Assembly (NCBI RefSeq): GCF_016901735.1
Contig: NZ_JACLZC010000025.1
Span: 1-36,369 of the forward strand
Length of the DNA: 36,369 nucleotides
From: Pseudoflavonifractor phocaeensis
GTDB taxonomy: Bacteria; Bacillota; Clostridia; Oscillospirales; Oscillospiraceae
Direction: 5' to 3'
The notes under the pieces were generated by a model that searched no databases, was not told the DNA's origin, and saw only the letters and a list, made by a program, of their open reading frames with translations. The stretch's first letter is position 1; each line of letters opens with the position of its first letter. The position numbers and the translations under genes are program-made. Below, piece after piece: positions 1 to 14,706 of the stretch.

Positions 1-5949
<5,949 letters not shown>

Positions 5950-6205
5950 CAACGTTTTTCAATAAAGTCTTTTGTCCTGTTACCGCTTTTTTGTGCAAAC
6001 TGCTACGTCACTTTTTCGCACTTTGCCGTAGTGACGTGGGATATCTTTAGTAAAATCCAGAAAAAAGAAGCCGCTTTTTCTCCACCGCCTTTTTTCGCTC
6101 CTCCGCGGCTTTGTGCATTTTATGGAATTTTGTTTCTTATCTTTGCTTTTCTTCTCTTTCTATCAATTTTCTTCTCTTTTAGTTCAATTTACTTCCAGAG
6201 GAAGT

Positions 6206-6238
6206 AAAAACCCCCACAGACTGCAAGCCTGTGGGGGT
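6206..6238 (-). terminator. Intrinsic terminator of polA
   Basis: A perfect 10-bp stem (6229-6238 with 6210-6219, loop of 9) is followed, on the minus strand, by a T run (6206-6210). It lies 16 bases past the polA stop codon. Confidence 0.9.
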
Positions 6239-6253
6239 GTGATACGGCGTGAT

Positions 6254-8986
6254 TCAGTGGCACTGGGCCCAGCTCCGGCCGGCGTGGGCCTCGGCGGTGA
6301 GGGGCACGGCCAGCCTGGCCACGCCCTCCATCTCCTCCTCCAGAAGGGCCTTTACCCGCTCCGCCTCTTCCTCCGGACACTCCACGATGAGCTCGTCGTG
6401 GACCTGGAGCACCAGACGGCCGGCCAGTCCCTCGGCCCGAAGGCGGCGGTCCACCCGGATCATGGCCTCCTTGATGAGGTCGGCGGCGGTGCCCTGGATG
6501 GGGGCGTTGAGGGCCACCCGTTCTCCAAAGGAGCGGGTGTTGAAGTTGCTGGATCTCAGCTCGGGGAGCCAGCGGCGGCGGCCCAGCAGGGTGGAGACGT
6601 AGCCCTTTTCCCTGGCCTCCTCCACCACACGGGTCATATAGGCCCGCACACCTGAATAGGTTTCAAAGTAGCGTTCCATATACTCCTTGGCCTCCCGGCG
6701 GGTGACGCCGATGTCCTGGGAGAGGGAGAAGTCGGAGATGCCGTACACGATGCCGAAATTCACCGCCTTGGCCCGGCGGCGCATCTCGTGGGTCACCAGC
6801 TCTGCGGGCACGCCAAAGACCTGGGAGGCGGTGACGGTGTGGATGTCCTCCCCCGAGGAAAAGGCGGCGATCATATGCTCGTCCCCGGCGATGTGGGCCA
6901 GCAGCCGCAGCTCGATCTGGGAGTAATCCGCGTCCACCAGCACATGGCCCGGACCGGCCACGAACATTTTCCGCAGCTCCGCCCCCAGCTCGGTGCGCAC
7001 CGGGATGTTTTGCAGGTTGGGCTCGGTGGAGGAAAGCCGCCCGGTGGCGGTAACCGTATTCTGGAAGGAGGTGTGGATGCGCCCGTCCGGCGCGATGACT
7101 TTGGTCAGGCCGTCCACATAGGTGGATTTCAGCTTGGTGAGCTGCCGGTAGTCCAGCACCGCGTCCACGATAGGGTGCTTGTCCCGCAGCTTTTCCAGCA
7201 CCTCGGCATTGGTGGAGTAGCCGGTTTTGGTCTTTTTCACCGGCGGAAGGCCCAGCTTTTCAAACAAAATCTTGCCGAACTGCTGGGTAGAGTTGATGTT
7301 GAAGGTCTCCCCCGCCAGGTCGTAAATGGCCTCCTGGTCGGCGGCGATGCGCCCTTCCAGCATATGGCCGAAGTCGGTCAGCGCCTTGCGGTCCACCAAA
7401 AAACCCTCCCGCTCCATCCGGGCCAGCACCGGGCAGAGGGGCAGCTCCAGCTCATAATAGAGCTTGTGCATCCCCAGCTCCTCCAGCCGCGGAGCCATCA
7501 CTTCCTTCAGCGCGCCGATGAGGGCGCAGTGGGAGAGCAGCGCGCCCATGGGCCCGCTCACGTCCGCCGCCGCTCCTTCCCGGTCCTCCCGGTTTCCATA
7601 GGGGTCCTGACCCGCCGCGCGCAGAAGCTCAAACTGTTCCAGCGGCGCAAAGGCGTCCTTTTTCAAATAGGTGTCCTTGGCCTTTGGCGCCTCGTGATTG
7701 AAATAGGTCACATCCAGCTTTTCCAGCTCATAGCTGCCGTCGGTGGGGGAGAGCAGATAGGCCGCCAGCGCGGTATCAAAGACAAACCCCTCCCCTTCGA
7801 TCCCCTCGGCCAGGAGACGGGACAACAGATTTTTGACATCGTGGGTATTTTTTTTGATGTCGGCGGCAAAGAGGGCCCTGCAAATCCCATCATATCCCTC
7901 CAGGCGGGAGGCCATCAGAATGGCGGCGCAGCTGTCCCGCTCGTTCTCCCACCACTCCACCGCCACCACGTCCAGGTCGGGGAGGGCCAGTACGTCCACG
8001 CTCTCCTTTTGCCGCCAGAGGTCCAGCAGCTCCTCCGCCCTGGCCCTGTCGGCCACCACCTCGCTGGTGCAGGTCCCCGTAAACGTCTCCTCGCCCTGCA
8101 CCTCGCCCTGGGGCGCTTTTAACCCCAGCCGGTCGATGAGCTTGGCAAATTCCAGCTTCAGGAGCAGTTCATAGAGGACAGGCACATTATATTCCTTCCG
8201 CACGGCGTCCTCCGGCGTAAAGTCGATGGGGGCGTCGGTGCGGATGGTGGCCAGATCGTAGGAGAGCCTGGCCTGCTCTTCCCCCTCGGTCAGCTTTTTG
8301 CGCACCGCCGGCTTGACCTCCAGAGCCTCCAGGTCCTGATAAATCGCCTCCACACTGGTATAGCGCTGAATGAGGTCCATAGCGGTCTTTTCCCCGATGC
8401 CCTTGACGCCGGGGATGTTGTCGCTGGCGTCTCCCATAAGGGCTTTCAGGTCGATGATGTGGATGGGATCAAAACCGTAGGCCTCCCGAAAGGTGTCGGG
8501 GGTCATCTCCTTTGTGGAGGTCTGTCCCATGCGGGTGGTCACCAGCTTGACCCGGGCGGTATCGGTGACCAGCTGGAGGGAGTCCTTGTCGCCGGTGACG
8601 ATGACGGTCTCCCAGCCTGCGGCGGTATCCTTCACCGAGATGGTGCCGATGAGGTCGTCCGCCTCCCAGCCGTCCAGCTCATAGCGGGGGATGTTCATGG
8701 CGTCCAGTACGTCCTTCACCAGGGGCAGCTGGGCCGCCAATTCCTCCGGCATTCCCTTGCGCTGGGCCTTATAGCCCTCGTAGGCCAGGTGGCGGAAGGT
8801 GGGCGCCTTCCGGTCAAAGGTGACGCACAGCCCCTGAGGCGTCTCCTCCTCCACCAGCTTGAGCAGAATATTCAAAAATCCATAGACGGCGTTGGTGGGG
8901 GTCCCGTCCCGGGTGGTCAGCATCCGAATGCCGTAAAAAGCCCGATTCAGGATGGAATTGCCGTCAATGACCATCAGTTTATTCAT
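6254..8986 (-). CDS. polA: DNA polymerase I
   Basis: This is a 910-residue family A polymerase for Okazaki fragment processing and repair synthesis. The N-terminal 5'-3' exonuclease domain (1 to about 290) has MVIDGNSILNRAFYG, GWEADDLIGT and DKDSLQLV. The polymerase domain shows motif A (VDADYSQIELR, near 684), motif B (RRAKAVNFGIVYGIS) and motif C (LVLQVHDEL, near 864). In the middle domain the DxE pair of the proofreading exonuclease is absent: near residue 325 the strand reads VDVLALPDLD. Proofreading is therefore probably lost, as in Bacillus Pol I. The ATG at 8986 follows GGGAGGT closely. The gene lies 15 bases after the DUF4364 gene, so both are probably one transcript from the promoter at 9603-9631. 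Confidence 0.98.
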   Translation of the reverse strand: MNKLMVIDGNSILNRAFYGIRMLTTRDGTPTNAVYGFLNILLKLVEEETPQGLCVTFDRKAPTFRHLAYEGYKAQRKGMPEELAAQLPLVKDVLDAMNIPRYELDGWEADDLIGTISVKDTAAGWETVIVTGDKDSLQLVTDTARVKLVTTRMGQTSTKEMTPDTFREAYGFDPIHIIDLKALMGDASDNIPGVKGIGEKTAMDLIQRYTSVEAIYQDLEALEVKPAVRKKLTEGEEQARLSYDLATIRTDAPIDFTPEDAVRKEYNVPVLYELLLKLEFAKLIDRLGLKAPQGEVQGEETFTGTCTSEVVADRARAEELLDLWRQKESVDVLALPDLDVVAVEWWENERDSCAAILMASRLEGYDGICRALFAADIKKNTHDVKNLLSRLLAEGIEGEGFVFDTALAAYLLSPTDGSYELEKLDVTYFNHEAPKAKDTYLKKDAFAPLEQFELLRAAGQDPYGNREDREGAAADVSGPMGALLSHCALIGALKEVMAPRLEELGMHKLYYELELPLCPVLARMEREGFLVDRKALTDFGHMLEGRIAADQEAIYDLAGETFNINSTQQFGKILFEKLGLPPVKKTKTGYSTNAEVLEKLRDKHPIVDAVLDYRQLTKLKSTYVDGLTKVIAPDGRIHTSFQNTVTATGRLSSTEPNLQNIPVRTELGAELRKMFVAGPGHVLVDADYSQIELRLLAHIAGDEHMIAAFSSGEDIHTVTASQVFGVPAELVTHEMRRRAKAVNFGIVYGISDFSLSQDIGVTRREAKEYMERYFETYSGVRAYMTRVVEEAREKGYVSTLLGRRRWLPELRSSNFNTRSFGERVALNAPIQGTAADLIKEAMIRVDRRLRAEGLAGRLVLQVHDELIVECPEEEAERVKALLEEEMEGVARLAVPLTAEAHAGRSWAQCH

Positions 8987-9001
8987 TGTTACCTCCCGGT
9001 C

Positions 9002-9556
9002 TTATCCCTCGCCGCTCTCTTCCGGCTCCTCCGCGCCGTTATCCAGCAGCGCGCCCAGCACTTCGTTATAGATCCGCTCGGGCTTGGCCTGGAATCCCTG
9101 GGCCAGACGGTCTGCCTGGGCCTGGTTGACGCACAGAAGCTCGATGGTCATAATATTGCCGCTCTCATCGTCCAGACTCATCCGGGCGGTGAGGCTGCCG
9201 TCCTTCCGCGGGATCACCGTGGTGCGCACCTGGGCGTTGCGGCGCAGCTCTCCGTTGACCCGCGCCAGATTCACGTTGCACTTGTGGCGCACCGAGTAGG
9301 CCAGACTGCTTTCGCAGGCCGCGCCGTTCTGACGGCCCTTGTCGGTGATGGCGTAGCGCTCGTGCTCCAGGGTGAGGTGGCCCGTGTCCACCAGCTCGGC
9401 CACCGACTCGGCAAAGTCGAAGTAATCCACGCCCTCGTCACACAAGGTGAGATCGGTCAGGGTGGGAAAGTCGATGGGAGAGGCGACCCGCGCCATGATA
9501 TAGAGGATGAGGAATTTGATGTCCAGCTTGTTGCGGATGAAACCAAAACGGCTCAT
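9002..9556 (-). CDS. DUF4364 family protein (winged-helix-like)
   Basis: This protein of 184 residues starts MSRFGFIRNKLDIKFLILYI. I chose the ATG at 9556, preceded by AAAGGTGG; the frame is open 37 codons further upstream, but that part overlaps the promoter. The N-terminal half looks like a winged helix (DIKFLILYIMARV, then a hinge with LTDLTLCDEGVDYFDF and a wing with GHLTLEHERYAITDKG). DUF4364 is widespread in Clostridia and its function is not known. A DNA-binding or transcriptional role is an inference from the fold-like pattern. It is the first gene of a transcript with polA. Confidence 0.85.
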   Translation of the reverse strand: MSRFGFIRNKLDIKFLILYIMARVASPIDFPTLTDLTLCDEGVDYFDFAESVAELVDTGHLTLEHERYAITDKGRQNGAACESSLAYSVRHKCNVNLARVNGELRRNAQVRTTVIPRKDGSLTARMSLDDESGNIMTIELLCVNQAQADRLAQGFQAKPERIYNEVLGALLDNGAEEPEESGEG

Positions 9557-9602
9557 GATGGACCACCTTTCACGGAAACGGATGTTTTGCATACCTTGCT
9601 CC

Positions 9603-9631
9603 ATTATAAAAGATTTTCCGCCGCTTGGCAA
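9603..9631 (-). promoter_or_regulatory. Sigma-A promoter for DUF4364-polA
   Basis: On the minus strand TTGCCA (9626-9631) is 17 bp from a perfect TATAAT (9603-9608), about 47 bases before the DUF4364 start codon. Confidence 0.8.
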
Positions 9632-9711
9632 GTGCGGGCCCGCCGGGGGCGGTAACTTTTCCGTCAAATCGTTGTCTTTCTCTCTGATTTTCCGTCAGCT
9701 TCTGACCGAAC

Positions 9712-9741
9712 TTGACAAATCCGCAGCAGTGCGGGTATCAT
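9712..9741 (+). promoter_or_regulatory. Sigma-A promoter for DUF3048-sirtuin
   Basis: A perfect TTGACA (9712-9717) is followed after 18 bp by TATCAT (9736-9741), about 50 bases before the lipoprotein start. It diverges from the polA-side promoter. Confidence 0.7.
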
Positions 9742-9792
9742 AGTGTCCAAAGATGCCCACTGGCAATCGTCCAAAACAGGGAGGTCCTCCGT

Positions 9793-10914
9793 ATGTCCTG
9801 CAAACGTATCCTGTCCCCGGTCTGCGCCGCGCTGGCTCTGACCCTCTGCCTGTCCGGCTGCGGCGATTCACAGGAAGCCGCCGCCTCCGTTACGCCCCAG
9901 CCCCTCCCCACCGCCTCCGCGGCCCCCACACTCTCTCCCACGGCCACGCCGGACCCTACCCCCACTCCCTATGACGGGCCGGAAAATCCCCTCACCGGTA
10001 TGCCCATTGACGGCGACGCCGTCAACAAGCGCCCCGTGGCCATCATGCTCAACAACCTCAAGCAGGCCCTCCCCCAACTGGGCCAGTCGGAGGCCGACAT
10101 CATCTATGAATGTCTCGCTGAGGGTGGGATTACCCGGATGCTGGGGGTCTATCAGGACCCCAGCGACGTGGGGGCCATCGGCTCCATCCGCTCCGCCCGG
10201 CCCTACTATCTGGAGCTGGCCCTGGGACATGACGCCATTTTCATCCACGCCGGCGGCAGCGAGGACGCCTACGCCGACATCCGGGCCTGGGGTGTCACCG
10301 CCCTGGACGGGGTCAACGGTCCCTATTGCGGCTCCTCCCCCGGCTCCAACCTCATGTGGCGGGACGCCGACCGGCGGCGCAACCTGGGCTATGAGCACAG
10401 CGTCATTACCACCGGCGAGACCATTGAAGAGAAATTCGCCACCTATTCCTTCCGGCAGGAGCACAAGGACGGGTATACTTATCCCATCACCTTTGCCGAC
10501 GACGGCACCCCGGAAAACGGCTCCACAGCCAACACCATCACCGTCCCCTTTTCCAACTACAAAACCGGCGTCTTTACCTACGACGCCGACAGCGGTACTT
10601 ACCTGGTGGAGGAGTACGGCGCGCCCTATGTGGACGGCAACACCGGCGATCAGGTGGCGGTGACCAATGTGCTGGTGGTGCAGACCAGCTGCTGGAACAC
10701 CGGCGATTCCTACGGGCACATGGAGGTGGATCTCACCGGCACCGGCAGCGGCTACTATGCCTGCGGCGGTCAGATCATCCCCATCCGGTGGAGCAAGCCC
10801 GACCGCAACAGCCCCTTTACCTACACCGACGAAAACGGGCAGCCCATCGTGCTGGGCCGCGGCTCCAGCTATGTGAATATCATTCCCAAAAGCGAACAGG
10901 TGACGGCAGAATAA
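9793..10914 (+). CDS. DUF3048 (YerB-like) lipoprotein
   Basis: The protein has 373 residues and starts at the ATG at 9793, preceded by AGGGAGG; an upstream in-frame TTG would put promoter sequence into the protein. The signal peptide ends in the lipobox LSGC (lipid-modified Cys23), followed by a Ser/Ala/Pro/Thr-rich linker. The body matches DUF3048: NPLTGMPID, RPVAIMLNN, QADIIYE-like ADIIYECLAEGG, IGSIRSARPYYLELA, and a C-terminal half with SYGHMEVDLTG and GSSYVNIIP. Family members such as Bacillus YerB are cell-surface lipoproteins of unknown function. The sirtuin gene begins 17 bases downstream, so the two are co-transcribed; the pairing does not reveal a shared role. Confidence 0.92.
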   Translation: MSCKRILSPVCAALALTLCLSGCGDSQEAAASVTPQPLPTASAAPTLSPTATPDPTPTPYDGPENPLTGMPIDGDAVNKRPVAIMLNNLKQALPQLGQSEADIIYECLAEGGITRMLGVYQDPSDVGAIGSIRSARPYYLELALGHDAIFIHAGGSEDAYADIRAWGVTALDGVNGPYCGSSPGSNLMWRDADRRRNLGYEHSVITTGETIEEKFATYSFRQEHKDGYTYPITFADDGTPENGSTANTITVPFSNYKTGVFTYDADSGTYLVEEYGAPYVDGNTGDQVAVTNVLVVQTSCWNTGDSYGHMEVDLTGTGSGYYACGGQIIPIRWSKPDRNSPFTYTDENGQPIVLGRGSSYVNIIPKSEQVTAE

Positions 10915-10931
10915 CAGAAAGGATGGCGGCT

Positions 10932-11669
10932 ATGGAACCATACAAAGGCTTTGACCAGCTGGTCCGCTGGATCGACGAGAGCCACAACATCGTCTTTTTC
11001 GGCGGCGCGGGCGTGTCCACCGAGTCGGGAATCCCCGATTTCCGCAGCGTGGACGGGCTTTACAACCAGCACTACAAGTATCCCCCCGAGACCATCATCA
11101 GCCACAGCTTTTTCCAGCACGACCGGGAGGAGTTTTACCGCTTTTACCGGGACAAGATGCTCTTTCCCGATGCCAAGCCCAACGCCGCCCACAAAAAGCT
11201 GGCCGAGCTGGAGCGGGCCGGCAAGCTCCGGGCGGTGGTGACCCAGAACATCGACGGCCTCCACCAGGCCGCGGGGAGCAAAAACGTCTTTGAGCTCCAC
11301 GGTTCGGTCCACCGCAATTACTGTATGCGCTGCCGCGCCTTCTACGATCTGGACTTTATGGTCCACAGCGAAGGGGTGCCCACTTGTCCGGTCTGCGGCG
11401 GGGTCATCAAGCCTGACGTGGTGCTCTATGAGGAGTCCCTGGACGGCCAGGTCATGCGGGGCGCCGTGGAGGCCATCGCACAGGCGGACATGCTCATCAT
11501 CGGCGGCACCTCTCTGGTGGTCTATCCCGCCGCCGGATTGGTCCAATATTATCAGGGCCATAAGCTGGTGCTCCTCAACAAGTCACCCACTCCCTACGAC
11601 CGCAAGGCGGATCTGGTCATCGCCGCCCCCATCGGCGCGCTGATGGAGCAGCTCCCCGCCTACGCCTGA
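10932..11669 (+). CDS. Sir2-family NAD-dependent protein deacylase
   Basis: This 245-residue sirtuin removes acyl groups from protein lysines using NAD+. Motifs are the Rossmann [16 protein letters not shown] (24-39), [13 protein letters not shown] (104-116), catalytic His123 in ELHGSVH, a four-Cys zinc ribbon (Cys131, 134, 152, 155) and [11 protein letters not shown] near the C-terminus. The ATG at 10932 is 8 bases from AAAGGA; the ATG at 10923 sits right on that site and is less likely. It follows the DUF3048 gene in one transcript and ends in a strong terminator. Deacetylase or other deacylase specificity cannot be decided here. Confidence 0.95.
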   Translation: MEPYKGFDQLVRWIDESHNIVFFGGAGVSTESGIPDFRSVDGLYNQHYKYPPETIISHSFFQHDREEFYRFYRDKMLFPDAKPNAAHKKLAELERAGKLRAVVTQNIDGLHQAAGSKNVFELHGSVHRNYCMRCRAFYDLDFMVHSEGVPTCPVCGGVIKPDVVLYEESLDGQVMRGAVEAIAQADMLIIGGTSLVVYPAAGLVQYYQGHKLVLLNKSPTPYDRKADLVIAAPIGALMEQLPAYA

Positions 11670-11680
11670 CAAGAAAAGAA

Positions 11681-11715
11681 CCGGAGGACCGACGGAATGC
11701 GGTCCTCCGGCTTTT
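11681..11715. terminator. Bidirectional terminator between sirtuin and epimerase
   Basis: A perfect 10-bp GC-rich stem (11681-11690 with 11701-11710, loop of 10) has CTTTT on the plus side and, on the minus side, the complement of AAGAAAAGAA (11671-11680). It serves the convergent genes on both strands. Confidence 0.85.
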
Positions 11716-11720
11716 GCTGT

Positions 11721-12608
11721 TTAGCGCTGAAACGTCATCTTCAGGCAGGTGCGCCACACTTCGCCCGGGGCCAGCGCGGCGGCACAGGGCTTTTCATTCC
11801 AGTCGCCGGAAGCGGTCACCGTGTCAGGCAGGCTGTGCCACGGCTCGATGCACACAAAGTGCAGCTGGGGATTGCCCACCGCGCTCCAGATCAGGGTATA
11901 GGGGAAGCCCTCCAGGTCCACGTCGATGCGCCGGCCGGTGTCCTTCTCCACCACGCTGAGGGTTTTGGCGGTGAGCCGGCTCATGCAGATGGAGTCATGG
12001 TCAAACATCCGGTCGTCCATGGGAATGGCGGCGCTGTCCGTCATCAGCACCCGGGTATTCCCCGTCACCAGGCCCACCGACGGGTCGGTCTCGATGACCA
12101 CCGGGGTCTGGGGGGCGTCAAACCGGAACTCATAATCCTCGGTCACGTGCGTTTCATCAAAGGGCAGGGTAAAGCCGGGATGAAAACCGAAGCCGAAGCG
12201 CAGCTCCCGGTCGCCGGTATTGGTTACGGTGATGGTCTGGCAGAGGGTCCGGCCCTCCAGGGTAAAGGTGCTCTCCAGGGCAAAGTCCCGGGGGAATTTT
12301 GCCAGCGTGGCCTCATTGGCCCGGAGGACAAAGCGCATGGCGTTCCCCTCCGTGCCCTGGAAGGAATGCTCCACATCCCGGCCGAAGCCGTGCTGGCCGC
12401 CGGTATAGGTCTGGCCGTCCAGGGTGTACTGCCCGTTCCGCAGCTTGCCGCAGTAGGGGAACAGAATGGGCGCATGGCGGGGCCACACGTCCTTCCTCCC
12501 CTCCCAGATCATCTCGGCCCCGGTGGCCTTGTCCACCACGCTCACCAGCTCGGCGCCCAGACTGTCCACCGTCACGGCGATTGCTTCATTTTCCATGGTA
12601 TGGCGCAT
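11721..12608 (-). CDS. Aldose 1-epimerase family protein (LacX-like)
   Basis: This 295-residue cytoplasmic mutarotase-family protein would interconvert alpha and beta anomers of a hexose, probably galactose given the neighbouring alpha- and beta-galactosidases. Visible features are the beta-rich start (ENEAIAVTVDSLGAELVSV), RHAPILFPYCGKL, QHGFGRDVEHSF, FGFHPGFTLPF and CIEPWHSLPD, with His residues where the family keeps catalytic and binding His. The start at 12608 follows AAGGGG; an ATG four codons in is possible. It is monocistronic, with its own promoter (12645-12672). Confidence 0.88.
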   Translation of the reverse strand: MRHTMENEAIAVTVDSLGAELVSVVDKATGAEMIWEGRKDVWPRHAPILFPYCGKLRNGQYTLDGQTYTGGQHGFGRDVEHSFQGTEGNAMRFVLRANEATLAKFPRDFALESTFTLEGRTLCQTITVTNTGDRELRFGFGFHPGFTLPFDETHVTEDYEFRFDAPQTPVVIETDPSVGLVTGNTRVLMTDSAAIPMDDRMFDHDSICMSRLTAKTLSVVEKDTGRRIDVDLEGFPYTLIWSAVGNPQLHFVCIEPWHSLPDTVTASGDWNEKPCAAALAPGEVWRTCLKMTFQR

Positions 12609-12644
12609 AAGATCCGCCCCTTTCTTCCGCTTGCTGTCAGATTC

Positions 12645-12672
12645 AGTATAATCTATCCGGCGCAAATTGCAA
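12645..12672 (-). promoter_or_regulatory. Promoter of aldose epimerase gene
   Basis: On the minus strand TTGCAA (12667-12672) is 16 bp from TATACT (12645-12650), 36 bases before the start codon. Confidence 0.55.
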
Positions 12673-12698
12673 GTGGAAAGCGCGGATACCGGCCATAT

Positions 12699-13124
12699 TC
12701 AGCGCCACTCCACCCTCAGCAGGTTCAGCGTCTTTTGATCCGGGCGGCCACCGTAATACTGATCCAGCACCTGGCGGAACACCGGCTCGTCCGGGTCGGC
12801 CAGGGCGAAAAGGGTCATGGAGGAGCGGAGCTTTTTGTCGTCCGGGCTGCCCATCACCGCATGGGGGTCTGCGGCCCCCAGCTCCACCAGGGCCCGGGAG
12901 ATCTCCACCAGCCGCGCCCCCAGCACCGGGTCGGCCAGATAGGCTTTGGCGTCCTCCAGGGTGTCCAGACCATAATAGACCGCCGTCTGGCTCTTCCCCA
13001 GGGCGGTCAGCTGGGGGAAAATATACCACATCCAGTGGCTCATTTTGCGCCCTCCCCGCAGCTCCCGCAGAGCGGTTTCGTAGCTGTAAGACTGGGCGCT
13101 GTGGAATCGCTGCAAATCAGACAT
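12699..13124 (-). CDS. DUF1810 family protein
   Basis: This small soluble protein of 141 residues starts MSDLQRFHSAQSYSYETALREL after AAAGGGGG. It carries the family landmarks: GGRKMSHWMWYIFPQL, the DPVLGARL block and the SSMTLFAL segment. The function of DUF1810 is unknown. A TATAAT (13157-13162 on the minus strand) lies upstream but without a good -35 box. It appears to be a single-gene unit between the epimerase and the ABC ATPase. Confidence 0.88.
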   Translation of the reverse strand: MSDLQRFHSAQSYSYETALRELRGGRKMSHWMWYIFPQLTALGKSQTAVYYGLDTLEDAKAYLADPVLGARLVEISRALVELGAADPHAVMGSPDDKKLRSSMTLFALADPDEPVFRQVLDQYYGGRPDQKTLNLLRVEWR

Positions 13125-13190
13125 AGAAAAAGCCCCCTTTGATTGATGGTGGCTCCATTATACCATATCCCTCCCCCGCCGTCTGGAAAA

Positions 13191-13233
13191 AAAGACAGCC
13201 GCCCTCCCGGACCTGGAGAGCGGCTGCCTTTTT
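13191..13233 (-). terminator. Terminator of the alpha-galactoside locus
   Basis: A stem of CAGCCGC/GCGGCTG (13196-13202 with 13220-13226), extended inward by CTCC/GGAG, is followed on the minus strand by seven T residues (13187-13193). It lies about 40 bases past the ATPase stop and also has a T run on the plus side. Confidence 0.85.
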
Positions 13234-13263
13234 ATGGGGAACTATGATGAGAAGAGGGAGAAA

Positions 13264-14454
13264 TCAGAATTCCAGGTTCCGGTCGTCAGCGCCGAACACA
13301 TGGCAGGTGCTGCCGGAGAAGGTGAAGCTGATCTTGGCGCCACGGGCAAAGGCATCGCGATGCTCGCCGGTGAGCTCGGTGGTGGGCACGATGATGACTA
13401 CGTCGCGGCCGTTGGCGTTGGCGTGGAGGTGGACCTCGCCGCCCATCATTTCGGACACGTCCATGGTGGCGGTCATGGCGTTGGGGCCGTCGCCCAGATG
13501 GATGTGGTTGGGACGCACGCCCAGGGTGATATCCTGATCGGCCACCTTCTTGGCGTTGAGGGCCTTCTGCTTGTCCTCGCTGAGCTCCACGGTGACGCTG
13601 CCCACGGTGACCACATACTTGCCGTTCTTCTTGGACAGCCGGGCGTCAAAGAAGTTCATCTGGGGCACGCCGATGAAGCCGGCCACAAACAGGTTGGCGG
13701 GATGGTCAAAGACCTCCTGCGGGGTGCCGATCTGCTGGATGAAGCCGTCCTTCATGATGACGATGCGGTCGCCCAGGGTCATGGCCTCGGTCTGGTCATG
13801 GGTGACGTACATGAAGGTGGTGTCGATCTTCTGGCGCAGCTTGATGATCTCGGCGCGCATCTGGTTGCGGAGCTTGGCGTCCAGGTTGGACAGAGGCTCG
13901 TCCATCAGCAGCACCTTGGGCTCCCGGACGATGGCGCGGCCGATGGCCACCCGCTGACGCTGGCCGCCGGACAGAGCCTTGGGCCGGCGCTCCAGGTACT
14001 GGGTGATGTCCAGGATGGCGGCGGCCTCCCGCACGCGGCGGTCGATCTCGTCGTTGGGCACCTTCGCCAGACGCAGGGGGAAGGCCATGTTTTCATACAC
14101 CGTCATGTGGGGATAGAGGGCGTAGTTCTGGAACACCATGGCGATGTCCCGGTCCTTGGGCTCCACGTCGTTGACCAGCTTGCCGTCGATGTACAGCTCG
14201 CCCTCGCTGATCTCCTCCAGACCGGCCACCATGCGCAGGGTGGTGGACTTGCCGCAGCCGGAGGGGCCGACCAGCACGATGAACTCCTTGTCGGCGATGT
14301 CCAGGTTGAACTCCTGCACCGCTACGACGCCCTGATCAGTGATCTGGAGGTTGGTCTTTTTCTCAGGCACGTCGCTCTTGCCCTTCTTCTTTTTCTTCTG
14401 GTCGCCGCTGTGGGGGTAGATCTTCTTAATGCCTTTCAGATTCAGACTGGCCAT
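13264..14454 (-). CDS. ugpC: Sugar ABC importer ATPase (UgpC/MsmK type)
   Basis: This 396-residue ATPase drives sugar ABC importers from the cytoplasmic face. It has Walker A GPSGCGKST (63-71), signature LSGGQRQR, Walker B KVLLMDEPLSNLD and the switch YVTHDQTEAMT, then the C-terminal regulatory OB-fold seen in MalK-type proteins. It starts at the ATG at 14454 (MASLNLKGIKKIY); a longer frame opening at a TTG at 14556 gives an atypical N-terminus. A lysine-rich insert (about residues 15-40, with KKKKKGKSD) splits the first two strands. Such ATPases are often shared by several importers, and this one is the only ATPase for the binding protein and permeases at 18626-21719. A hairpin terminator before it (14632-14656) suggests it is also made separately. 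Confidence 0.95.
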   Translation of the reverse strand: MASLNLKGIKKIYPHSGDQKKKKKGKSDVPEKKTNLQITDQGVVAVQEFNLDIADKEFIVLVGPSGCGKSTTLRMVAGLEEISEGELYIDGKLVNDVEPKDRDIAMVFQNYALYPHMTVYENMAFPLRLAKVPNDEIDRRVREAAAILDITQYLERRPKALSGGQRQRVAIGRAIVREPKVLLMDEPLSNLDAKLRNQMRAEIIKLRQKIDTTFMYVTHDQTEAMTLGDRIVIMKDGFIQQIGTPQEVFDHPANLFVAGFIGVPQMNFFDARLSKKNGKYVVTVGSVTVELSEDKQKALNAKKVADQDITLGVRPNHIHLGDGPNAMTATMDVSEMMGGEVHLHANANGRDVVIIVPTTELTGEHRDAFARGAKISFTFSGSTCHVFGADDRNLEF

Positions 14455-14631
14455 AATTCTCAGCTTTGACGGCCGGGCCTCCGCCCAAACCGCCTCGCCC
14501 CGGAAGAGCGAAACCTCCGGGACCTTACGGCAGGTCTCCACACTGCCGCACCGCAAGCCAAGCGGTGTTATTTTCCTCCTTTGATCGGGTCCGTAAGGCT
14601 ATGAAAATGGAGTAGCCCCACGGCCCGCAGC

Positions 14632-14680
14632 TAAAATGCCGGCGTTTTTCCGCCGGGAATGCAGGAGCCTTCCGCTCCTG
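14632..14680 (-). terminator. Tandem hairpins after the DUF624 gene
   Basis: On the minus strand a first hairpin (CAGGAGC/GCTCCTG, 14662-14680) is followed by a second (CCGGCG/CGCCGG, 14639-14656) and then CATTTT (14633-14638). The short T run suggests partial termination between DUF624 and the ATPase gene. Confidence 0.55.
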
Positions 14681-14706
14681 GCGGTGATTGGCGCACACAG
14701 CGCCGG

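Noticed and set aside
5989..5999. TTTTGTGCAAA, also at 27275-27285 before ptsH
   Set aside because: An 11-base match between two AT-rich gaps is expected by chance many times in a window of this size.
6113..6655. 180-codon frame crossing the polA terminator
   Set aside because: It runs through a terminator hairpin and the polA 3' end and has no ribosome site.
6788..8122. 444-codon frame on the plus strand opposite polA
   Set aside because: Antisense shadow of a well-recognised polymerase; the protein shows no family pattern.
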